A stretch of DNA of 40,659 nt from Paludibacteraceae bacterium (lineage in GTDB: Bacteria; Bacteroidota; Bacteroidia; Bacteroidales; Paludibacteraceae). The stretch spans positions 1 to 40,659 of the forward strand of contig JAFOYE010000033.1 in the NCBI GenBank assembly GCA_017391525.1, given 5' to 3'. Shown here piece after piece: positions 34,213 through 40,659 of this stretch; positions within the stretch are counted from its first letter, which is position 1; each line of letters begins with the position of its first letter. The notes under the pieces were generated by a model, which saw only the letters and a list, made by a program, of their open reading frames with translations, was not told where the DNA came from and ran no database searches. Position numbers and translations under genes: made by a program.

Positions 34213-36132
34213 TTATTCCACATCTTCTTCTACGACTAGGTTGTTGATAATGAAGTTTTGACGCTCCATGGTGTTCTTACCCATATAGAAACCAAGCAAG
34301 TCGCTTACCGCATCTTCTTTGCGCAGACATACTTGATCAAGGCGAATACCCTTGCCGATAAAGCCCTTAAACTCATCTGGACTAATCTCACCAAGACCTT
34401 TGAATCGAGTGATTTCTGGGTTGGGTTTGAGGTCCTCAATGGCTTGTAGGCGCTCTTCCTCGCTATAGCAGTAGCGTATCTCTTTCTTGTTCTTGACACG
34501 GAAGAGTGGGGTTTGGAGGATATATACGTGACCTTTCTTCACCAGATCAGGGAAGAATTGTAGGAAGAAGGTGAGCATCAACAAGCGTATGTGCATACCA
34601 TCCACATCGGCATCGGTAGCGATAATCACCTTGTTGTAGCGCAACTCGTCTAGTCCATCTTCGATATTGAGCGCTGCTTGCAAACAGTTAAACTCCTCGT
34701 TCTCATAGACTACAGACTTACTCAATCCATAAGAGTTAAGAGGCTTACCACGAAGGGAGAACACGGCTTGTGTACGCACATCACGGCTCTTGGTGATACT
34801 ACCTGAGGCAGATAGACCCTCAGTGATAAAGATGCTACTCTCCTCACGCAAATCATCGTCCGCATCTTTGGCTGACTTGGTAGGTTTAGCATCGTTATAG
34901 TGTACTTGGCAGTCACGTAGTTTAGGGTTGTTGAGCATGATCTTCTTGGCACGCTCACGAGCAATCTTCGTAACACCTGCAATGGCTTTGCGCTCTTTCT
35001 CCGACTCAAGGATCTTCTGTAGCATTACTTCTGCTACTTCAGGATGCTTATGGAGGTAGTTGTCAAGTTGTTGTTTGACAAAGTCGTTCACAAACTTATT
35101 GACGGATAGCCCTCCTTCTGGAGCCATATCCTTGGAACCCAGTTTTACTTTAGTTTGACTCTCGAAGACAGGTTCAGAGACATTGATAGCAATCGCACCT
35201 ACCACACCGCTGCGGATGTCACTCAGTTCGAAGTTCTTGTTGTAGAACTCCTTGATAGTACGACCAATAGCCTCACGTAATGCCGCTTGGTGCGTACCAC
35301 CTTGTATGGTGTGCTGACCATTGACGAAAGAGTGATACTCTTCGCCTGTTTGGTCGGTATGGGTGAGAGCGATCTCAATATCTTCGCCTTGAATATGGAT
35401 GATAGGATAGAGTGGATCAACAGTCATAGTCTCTGTGAGGAGATCAAAAAGACCATTCTTTGAGGAGTATTTCTTGCCGTTGTAGCTCAAAGTGAGTCCC
35501 ACATTGAGGTAGGCGTAATTACGCATCATGGTCTCAATAAAGTCATCACGGAAACGGTAGTTTTCGAAGAGACCTTTGGTGTTATCAGGAACAAACTCGA
35601 TGAGTGTACCACGCTTTTCTGGTCCGTTATGCTCTTGTATATCAGAGTCTTCAACGAGGTGTCCTTGTTTGAAAACAATACGGCGAGTCTTGCCGTCACG
35701 CCACACTTGTACAGCAAACTCAAGACTGAGGGCGTTGACTGCTTTGGTACCCACACCGTTGAGACCGACTGACTTCTTAAAGGCCTTGGTATCGTATTTA
35801 CCACCCGTGTTAAGGATAGATACGGCTTCCACCATTTTTCCCAATGGAATACCACGACCATAGTCACGAACACGCACGCGTTGCGAGTTATCTTCGGCAG
35901 AAGGGGCAGATACACTCACTTCAACGACTTTACCTTCGTTCATACGAAACTCATCGATACAGTTATCGATAGTCTCTTTGATGAGTACGTATATACCATC
36001 ATCCGAGTGACTTCCGTCACCCAGTTTTCCGATGTACATACCCGGACGACGGCGAATATGCTCGCGGTCATCAAGGTGAACGATGTTATCTTCGTTGTAA
36101 GTAGCTGTTGGTTTTATCTCTTCTGCCATCAT
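34213..36132 (-). CDS. parE: DNA topoisomerase IV subunit B (ParE/GyrB family)
   Basis: This 639-residue type IIA topoisomerase ATPase subunit has GHKL motifs ([36 protein letters not shown]), a transducer domain, and a TOPRIM domain with [10 protein letters not shown] and [14 protein letters not shown]. The C-terminus has [16 protein letters not shown]. The length and absence of the long GyrB insert favour ParE, and the usual partner parC is not adjacent. Two tandem ATGs (36132, 36129) could start it. The promoter is 22 nt upstream. Confidence 0.9.
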   Translation of the reverse strand: MMAEEIKPTATYNEDNIVHLDDREHIRRRPGMYIGKLGDGSHSDDGIYVLIKETIDNCIDEFRMNEGKVVEVSVSAPSAEDNSQRVRVRDYGRGIPLGKMVEAVSILNTGGKYDTKAFKKSVGLNGVGTKAVNALSLEFAVQVWRDGKTRRIVFKQGHLVEDSDIQEHNGPEKRGTLIEFVPDNTKGLFENYRFRDDFIETMMRNYAYLNVGLTLSYNGKKYSSKNGLFDLLTETMTVDPLYPIIHIQGEDIEIALTHTDQTGEEYHSFVNGQHTIQGGTHQAALREAIGRTIKEFYNKNFELSDIRSGVVGAIAINVSEPVFESQTKVKLGSKDMAPEGGLSVNKFVNDFVKQQLDNYLHKHPEVAEVMLQKILESEKERKAIAGVTKIARERAKKIMLNNPKLRDCQVHYNDAKPTKSAKDADDDLREESSIFITEGLSASGSITKSRDVRTQAVFSLRGKPLNSYGLSKSVVYENEEFNCLQAALNIEDGLDELRYNKVIIATDADVDGMHIRLLMLTFFLQFFPDLVKKGHVYILQTPLFRVKNKKEIRYCYSEEERLQAIEDLKPNPEITRFKGLGEISPDEFKGFIGKGIRLDQVCLRKEDAVSDLLGFYMGKNTMERQNFIINNLVVEEDVE

Positions 36133-36153
36133 AATACACTCCGTTTAGGGGCG

Positions 36154-36185
36154 CAAAGGTACGAAAAATTTTTGGATTACACAAA
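36154..36185 (-). promoter_or_regulatory. Promoter of parE
   Basis: On the minus strand TTTG (36185-36182), 20 nt and TACCTTTG (36161-36154). It sits in the 67-nt gap after the GH20 stop. Confidence 0.8.
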
Positions 36186-36199
36186 TTTTCAATTTGAAA

Positions 36200-38431
36200 T
36201 TAGAAGGTCGCCCCCGCATTTGCTTCCGTAGCTTCATTGTCTATCGCATACGCATCTTTCAACCACAACCAAGTAGTGTTGCTCTCTTTCCCTAGATAGC
36301 TAACTCTAGCCTTAACAACCTGCGTAGTGGCGGGTATGGCAATGGTATTGGTATAGATTTTCCATTCTCCATCGTCTAGGCAATAGAGTATCTCGCCACC
36401 TTGCATCACTTTGTTCATCTCTATCAATATGTGGCTCTTATCCAATTGCAACTGCTCATTCTCTGTTGCCACTCGTCTAATACCCGGTTGTTGGATATGG
36501 ACGTTTCTTTCGCTAGCAGCCAACTGAGGCAGGAACTCCTCATACACCAGTTGGTTATACTCGCTCAATGTCAAGCTGCTGCGGTTGTTCCATGCACGCT
36601 CTGCCAAACCATAAATCTTAGGATAAATTTGCCACTCCACTTGCGCAAACGAACGGATGACCTCGCCCCAAAGTTGGGCGTTCATACCAATGATGTTTGG
36701 GTGTTGGGCGGGTTGCCAGTCAAACGAGCGGTATTCATCGGTATATCCACCCCAACTAAGTCCTTTCTCTTCGTGGTGGTTGCAATACGCAAAGTCAAAA
36801 TACAAATGACTAGCAGTTGCGATAACTACTTGATAACCAGCCTGAGCTAGTTGTATCGGTTTGCTCTCACTGTTAAGCCAAGCATAGCAGATAGCACCAC
36901 TCTCTGGCTGGCAGAAATGGTCGATCTCTTCCCAACCCATAGGTTGCAGGTTGTAGCGCTTCAGAATCTCCAAAACTGCATCAATAAACGTTTGATGTTC
37001 CTCTTTCGTCAGCGCACCTTTTGGCACTTCATCACCTCCGATATTGAATATAGTCAGCGGATGACCAGCCTCCTCGTGCATCTTAACAATCTCCGTCACC
37101 ACATGATCGATAAACTCCACCGCATAAGGCTTGCTCACATCAATCACATTGTCGGTATAGTTTTGTGCAGACTTATACACTCGCGCATTAAACGCGCTAT
37201 CTGTCAATAACTTACCCATGGCTTTTTTGGCAGCACGCATATGCCCTGGCATATCAATCTCGGGGATCACACGGATATGACGCTCGCCTGCGTACTTCAA
37301 TAGTTCGATATACTTCTCGCGAGTGATATAGCCATTGGCAGTCGTAGGAGCCTCAGCATCCCAACCGCCGCAGTACATAGGTAGCAGACACTCGCTCTCG
37401 TCGGTGGTATAACCTCGCTTAGAACCAATATCGGTCAGTTGTGGCAGACCGGGTATCTCCAATCGCCATGCCTCGTCGTCAGAGAGGTGGAAGTGCAGCA
37501 CATTGAGCTTGTGATATGCCATCATATCCAAAATGCGGTAGATAGAGTCCACGGGGTAGTAGTTACGCACCACATCTAGCATGATACCACGATGTTGCAA
37601 ATCTGGATAATCAACCACTCTACCGCATGGGATGGTGTCGCCCCATTGTTTCAATGTCTGTTTGGCATAGAACACACCTGCTTCGTCGCTTGCTTCAATG
37701 CGAATCGTATCTGGGCTGATAATCATCGTATATCCCTCTTTGACCATATTGGCATCGGTGCGAGAGATGATCTCTGCCTTCGCCACTTCACACACACCAT
37801 CCGCATATATCATCTGCTTTGGCTGTGGCAACAGAGGTTGCACAACCTTCGCCCTATCGCCTAATCGCCTCATCGCCTCATCGCCTAATACTCCTTCCAC
37901 ATAATCAAACACATACTCTCCATCTGCGTAGGGTGTTTTCTCCCATGTGACGATGCCTCGTTTCATCTGTTCGGGGCGGGTGTATGGGGCGTAGGTGCAA
38001 GGGATGGAGATGGGTTTAGTGTTTAGGGTTGAGGGTTTAGTGTTGACGAGGAAGAAGCCTTCGGGGCAGATATTTTCACGGATGGCGCTGCCTTTGTAGC
38101 GCATGGTGAAAGTCTGGCTTTCTCCTGGAGCGAGAGGAGCAAACGTCTGTGTAGGTTCGATGCTATGCCAACTAGCCTGAATCTCGGTCTCACGCAATGC
38201 CTCGCCTTCTGTGTAGATAGGATGCAGCGACATGAGATTGAAATAGAGTGTCCAATCCTCGTGGGTTAGTTCCTGTTTACTTGTATTCGTGAGTGTCAGA
38301 TATGCTTCGCAAATGCTAGGTTCTACATCGTTTTGTTTAAACTCCCAATGTAAGGAGAGCGGTGCAGTTGAGGCACAAGCTGTGAAAATAGCAACGACTG
38401 CGAATAGAAGAATATAAATACGATTTTTCAT
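36200..38431 (-). CDS. Beta-N-acetylhexosaminidase (GH20) lipoprotein
   Basis: This 743-residue GH20 enzyme has a lipoprotein signal (FTACAS). An N-terminal carbohydrate-binding-like beta domain (residues of about 22-165) is followed by a linker, the GH20b domain and the TIM barrel. The catalytic pair is D467-E468 in FNIGGDEVP. RGIMLDVVRNYYP, LHFHLSDDEAWRLEI and IPEIDMPGHM are typical. It ends in a small beta domain. It removes terminal GlcNAc or GalNAc from glycans or chitobiose. Residues of about 129-140 (NTKPSTLNTKP) and 183-193 (LGDEAMRRLGD) are encoded by 7-bp and 8-bp tandem repeats and lie in linkers. The ATG at 38431 is chosen for the signal peptide. Confidence 0.93.
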   Translation of the reverse strand: MKNRIYILLFAVVAIFTACASTAPLSLHWEFKQNDVEPSICEAYLTLTNTSKQELTHEDWTLYFNLMSLHPIYTEGEALRETEIQASWHSIEPTQTFAPLAPGESQTFTMRYKGSAIRENICPEGFFLVNTKPSTLNTKPISIPCTYAPYTRPEQMKRGIVTWEKTPYADGEYVFDYVEGVLGDEAMRRLGDRAKVVQPLLPQPKQMIYADGVCEVAKAEIISRTDANMVKEGYTMIISPDTIRIEASDEAGVFYAKQTLKQWGDTIPCGRVVDYPDLQHRGIMLDVVRNYYPVDSIYRILDMMAYHKLNVLHFHLSDDEAWRLEIPGLPQLTDIGSKRGYTTDESECLLPMYCGGWDAEAPTTANGYITREKYIELLKYAGERHIRVIPEIDMPGHMRAAKKAMGKLLTDSAFNARVYKSAQNYTDNVIDVSKPYAVEFIDHVVTEIVKMHEEAGHPLTIFNIGGDEVPKGALTKEEHQTFIDAVLEILKRYNLQPMGWEEIDHFCQPESGAICYAWLNSESKPIQLAQAGYQVVIATASHLYFDFAYCNHHEEKGLSWGGYTDEYRSFDWQPAQHPNIIGMNAQLWGEVIRSFAQVEWQIYPKIYGLAERAWNNRSSLTLSEYNQLVYEEFLPQLAASERNVHIQQPGIRRVATENEQLQLDKSHILIEMNKVMQGGEILYCLDDGEWKIYTNTIAIPATTQVVKARVSYLGKESNTTWLWLKDAYAIDNEATEANAGATF
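37853..37884 (-). repeat. 8-bp tandem repeat inside the GH20 gene
   Basis: On the plus strand: CCTATCGC, CTAATCGC, CTCATCGC, CTCATCGC. It is the same unit as in pdxB (30305-30344), but here it is read on the opposite strand. Confidence 0.85.
38012..38046 (-). repeat. 7-bp tandem repeat inside the GH20 gene
   Basis: On the plus strand: GGGTTTA, GTGTTTA, GGGTTGA, GGGTTTA, GTGTTGA. On the coding strand the unit is TAAACCC-like, close to the other heptamer tracts. Confidence 0.85.
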
Positions 38432-38519
38432 GGTGTATGTGTTTTGTAATTTTTTGCTAAATTTGTCTTCAGTAGCTACGAGGTTCCCCATTGTATCCCC
38501 CTTATCTGCCACCTGTCCG

Positions 38520-38563
38520 CATAGGAACTTCATAGGGACTTCATAGGAACTTCATAGGAACTT
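38520..38563 (-). repeat. 11-bp tandem repeat upstream of the GH20 gene
   Basis: Four copies of CATAGGAACTT with one G/A change. They lie 89 nt ahead of the GH20 ATG, in the 186-nt gap between it and the 119-aa gene. No consensus promoter is clear here. Confidence 0.9.
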
Positions 38564-38617
38564 CGCCGTATCTTTACCGAAAGATCACCGAGAGAACTAG
38601 GACACATCGCCCAATCT

Positions 38618-38977
38618 TTATTGCGGCTTACTCAATTCGTGTCGAATATAATCCCACAATCTTTCGGGCACTGCTGGTTTTCCATTTGCTTGTGGCATGC
38701 GTTGATGTTTGCTGGCTTCTCGTTTTGCGGCGAGATGTTTAGCCGTCCATTCGGCTTTTTGTGCCTCATCACGCATGATAGCCGAAGCCTCTTTGCATAG
38801 GGAGGTAAACGCCTTCACGGTTGGGCGTTCTGCCATTTCTTTTTTCTGTTTCTTGGTGTATTGTGGTTTCCTGCAATATGCAGCATACCCAGTCCGTCCT
38901 GGGATAGGGCGCAACCAATGTTCCTCATCGATACTCCCACCGATACTTTCTAAAAAAGATGCTACATGTACAATCAT
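38618..38977 (-). CDS. Uncharacterised 119-residue basic protein
   Basis: I do not recognise this family. The protein starts MIVHVASFLESIGGSIDEEHW, followed by an aromatic/Pro region (LRPIPGRTGYAAYCRKP). A Lys-rich segment (TKKQKKEMAERPTVKAF) leads to a long helix with Cys and Met residues (LCKEASAIMRDEAQKAEW) and a basic tail (AAKREASKHQRMP). There is no signal peptide or membrane segment. The charge is compatible with nucleic-acid binding, which is inference. It has its own promoter at 39056-39087, and its flanks are full of short repeats, so it may be an accessory gene. Confidence 0.75.
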   Translation of the reverse strand: MIVHVASFLESIGGSIDEEHWLRPIPGRTGYAAYCRKPQYTKKQKKEMAERPTVKAFTSLCKEASAIMRDEAQKAEWTAKHLAAKREASKHQRMPQANGKPAVPERLWDYIRHELSKPQ

Positions 38978-39055
38978 AGTTAATTAATTTTAAGTAAGTT
39001 ACAAATTCTAATCTATCTTGATTCTCGGCTCTTTGTTCTTGGCTCCAATATGCTG

Positions 39056-39087
39056 CAAAGGTACAAAAATTTTCTCACATTTCCAAA
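39056..39087 (-). promoter_or_regulatory. Promoter of the 119-residue protein gene
   Basis: On the minus strand TTTG (39087-39084), 20 nt and TACCTTTG (39063-39056). The leader is about 75 nt. Confidence 0.75.
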
Positions 39088-39316
39088 TTTTCCAACACTT
39101 TTTTATTGCCACCTTGCCGGCTTGCCACCTGTTTCCTAAAATACACACGTACGCGCAGGCGTGAATTTTTACATTTAGCTGTCAAGGTGGCAATTCTTTG
39201 TTATTATTCCCGAATCATATTCGGGTATTCTCTCCTAAACCTTAAACAGTAGCGCCAAAGGCGCGTCCACTAAACAGTTTCCTTGCCTTTGCACCTTACA
39301 CTCTACACCCTACACC
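39088..39316. other. Gene-free repeat-rich region
   Basis: No gene is visible. It contains TTGCCACCTTG (39106-39116) and its inverted copy CAAGGTGGCAA (39183-39193), and an extra direct TTGCCACCT (39122-39130). Other elements are the hairpins CCCGAAT-CAT-ATTCGGG (39209-39225) and GCGCC-AAA-GGCGC (39252-39264). Heptamers occur at 39234-39247 (CCTAAAC, CTTAAAC) and 39295-39315 (CTTACAC, TCTACAC, CCTACAC). Confidence 0.7.
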
Positions 39317-39346
39317 AGAAAAATCGCCTTAAAATACGATTTTTCT
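39317..39346. terminator. Terminator-like hairpin before the 39402 mini-ORF
   Basis: A perfect 10-bp stem (AGAAAAATCG / CGATTTTTCT) encloses CCTTAAAATA. No gene on the plus strand needs it, so it may insulate the next promoter, whose -33 box touches it. Confidence 0.6.
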
Positions 39347-39376
39347 TGCACATCTTAAAAGATTTCCTTAACTTTG
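39346..39376 (+). promoter_or_regulatory. Promoter for the mini-ORF and the secreted protein
   Basis: TTG at 39346-39348, a 20-nt spacer and TAACTTTG at 39369-39376. The start is expected near 39382, 20 nt before the mini-ORF ATG. Confidence 0.65.
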
Positions 39377-39401
39377 CAAAATTATTTTAAATATTTGCTC
39401 T

Positions 39402-39482
39402 ATGGGTACAATATTTGTATTATTCTTTTGGATAGTTATTTTAGTGGTTCTATCTTGTAAATTAGGAGGAATAATACAATAA
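39402..39482 (+). CDS. 26-residue hydrophobic mini-ORF
   Basis: A reading frame of 26 codons starts at the first ATG after a good promoter. Its product is one membrane helix (MGTIFVLFFWIVILVVLS) and a short tail (CKLGGIIQ). It ends 68 nt before the next gene. It may be a small membrane protein or a leader peptide for the downstream gene. Its position and composition suggest it is real, but the length gives no statistical support. Confidence 0.45.
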   Translation: MGTIFVLFFWIVILVVLSCKLGGIIQ

Positions 39483-39550
39483 CCCTCGAAGATTATTTTA
39501 CAAAAACACAACAAGAAGTTTAACAACAAAAAAGCATCTATTGATTAGCT

Positions 39551-40659
39551 ATGAGACGCATATTCTGTGTATTATCATTTTTGCTATTATCCGTAATAGT
39601 ATTTGCAAACGGAGATCCAGTTGCAGAATATTGCGCTTTGACACTCAGCAAAGCGCCCGTACCTCGCGGTATCCCAGAGATTCAAATTGAACGCGAAGAC
39701 TTGAATATCGAATTGATGGATGGCTGCTCGCGTATACGAGTGGAATATGTCTTACACAATACATCCAACAAAAGGTTTAAGAATATCCACTATGGTTTTC
39801 CTGTAGATTGGGAAGGAGAAGGAGAGGCACATTGGACTGGAGATTGGTGGAGCGAATCTATATATCAAAAAGGATGGTCTGATGACTATGTAACAGACTT
39901 CTCTTTTTATCTCAACAAAAAACACCTTCCTGCCCAGATGAGCGGTGATACACTACTTCGCCCCAGATATACTAGTGGCGACTGGCATAAAAAGTTTGGC
40001 TATCCAGATTGGCGAGTTATACCAGATTCTATAATTGAAGATGAGTATGCAAGGATATTGGCAGAGCATGAGTGGACTGGCAAATATACCGACTCATTGA
40101 TTTTGGAAGAACCATTATATCGACGTTGGTACTATACTTCTTTTTCCATTCGCCCACATGCTACTGTTACATTGCGTGTAGAATATACATTACGCCATAC
40201 TCATTCTGTAGGTCAAAATAGTTTGGAACGAGAATTCCAAAATTACCATGAAAGTCATCAATACCATGATCAGTCCAGTGATAATAAAGAAGATCATAAC
40301 TACACAATGAATACATTTATCTACGATTACTCACCCGCAGCAGCTTGGGGAAATGGTAAGGTGGAAGAACTGAATCTCAATATCAAAGCAGATGCTAAAG
40401 TACAGGTTTATTGTCCAGAATATGATTATAAAGCATCTCCACTTTTTGTGGGTAATTATCAAAAACGATATAAAAACTTTGACTATGCAACAGCGGAACC
40501 TCTTCGCCTGCAGTATCGCCATTTACGACCTGATAGTTTGGATGTTATAGCCATTCGAGAACACCGTTTGTCTGCCGAGAACTACAAAATCATGTCGCCT
40601 AATAATGACACTAATAACTACGCTTCTTTGAGTGATCTATCTGCTTGCACAGGCATAGC
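39551..40659 (+). CDS. Secreted protein of unknown function, N-terminal part
   Basis: An uninterrupted frame of 369 codons runs off the right edge. It has a classical signal peptide (MRRIFCVLSFLLLSVIVFA, with cleavage likely after FA or ANG). The mature part is rich in Trp, Tyr and charged residues (HWTGDWWSESIY, RRWYYTSFSIRP) with beta-strand patterns such as IRVEYVLHNTSNKRF and VTLRVEYTLRHTH. A His/Asp-rich loop (NYHESHQYHDQSSD) is present. I do not recognise a domain. It is probably expressed from the promoter at 39346-39376 together with the mini-ORF. Confidence 0.8.
   Translation, partial: MRRIFCVLSFLLLSVIVFANGDPVAEYCALTLSKAPVPRGIPEIQIEREDLNIELMDGCSRIRVEYVLHNTSNKRFKNIHYGFPVDWEGEGEAHWTGDWWSESIYQKGWSDDYVTDFSFYLNKKHLPAQMSGDTLLRPRYTSGDWHKKFGYPDWRVIPDSIIEDEYARILAEHEWTGKYTDSLILEEPLYRRWYYTSFSIRPHATVTLRVEYTLRHTHSVGQNSLEREFQNYHESHQYHDQSSDNKEDHNYTMNTFIYDYSPAAAWGNGKVEELNLNIKADAKVQVYCPEYDYKASPLFVGNYQKRYKNFDYATAEPLRLQYRHLRPDSLDVIAIREHRLSAENYKIMSPNNDTNNYASLSDLSACTGI

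Overview
The window looks like a chromosomal segment of a member of the Bacteroidales, probably an uncultured host-associated one. The evidence is as follows. The DNA is AT-rich, and most start codons lack a Shine-Dalgarno site. At least a dozen promoters match the Bacteroidetes form TTTG-N20-TAnnTTTG. Gene content is typical of the phylum: GldJ of the type IX secretion system, DUF4270, CdaA next to FolP, PyrE next to an SRPBCC protein, and many lipoproteins. Almost everything is core metabolism and envelope biology. I see no prophage, CRISPR array, rRNA or intact insertion sequence.

Layout. 1-5060: start of ksgA (minus), then gtrA, an HD phosphohydrolase, lpxD, lpxC, a terminator, and lpxA with its own promoter (lipid A synthesis). 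5112-9011: glnS, an HsdR-N-like protein, a very acidic lipoprotein and phoH. 9038-12624 (minus): the operon pyrE, SRPBCC, psd, deoC, and a divergent lipoprotein. 12822-17371: an OmpA/TPR lipoprotein, a small membrane protein, mutL and a metallophosphatase, tightly packed. 17488-20461: acpP, fabF, a winged-helix protein and asd. 20536-24229 (minus): folP, cdaA, metG. 24419-26451: gldJ and gcvH. 26669-28925 (minus): a GT5-like protein and a DUF4270 lipoprotein. 29078-33739: panC, pdxB, proS, tRNA-Pro(GGG) and a CPBP protease. 33676-38431 (minus): parE, a small membrane-anchored protein and a GH20 hexosaminidase. 38432-39400: a looser, repeat-rich stretch with one unrecognised 119-aa gene. 39402-40659: a 26-residue hydrophobic mini-ORF and the start of a secreted protein cut by the window edge.

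The most unusual signals are these. (1) Degenerate short tandem repeats with 7-, 8- or 11-bp units lie between genes and also inside the coding regions of pdxB and the GH20 gene. The 8-bp family occurs in both of these unrelated proteins. (2) A 143-bp structured element with perfect 12-bp terminal inverted repeats ends exactly on the first base of tRNA-Pro. The tRNA-Pro and proS promoters share an identical 18-bp core. (3) The PyrE protein has changes at several residues of the normal PRPP and catalytic sites. (4) LpxC is stand-alone, although the phylum normally has an LpxC-FabZ fusion. (5) ksgA and gtrA have face-to-face promoters, and the folP mRNA is probably leaderless.
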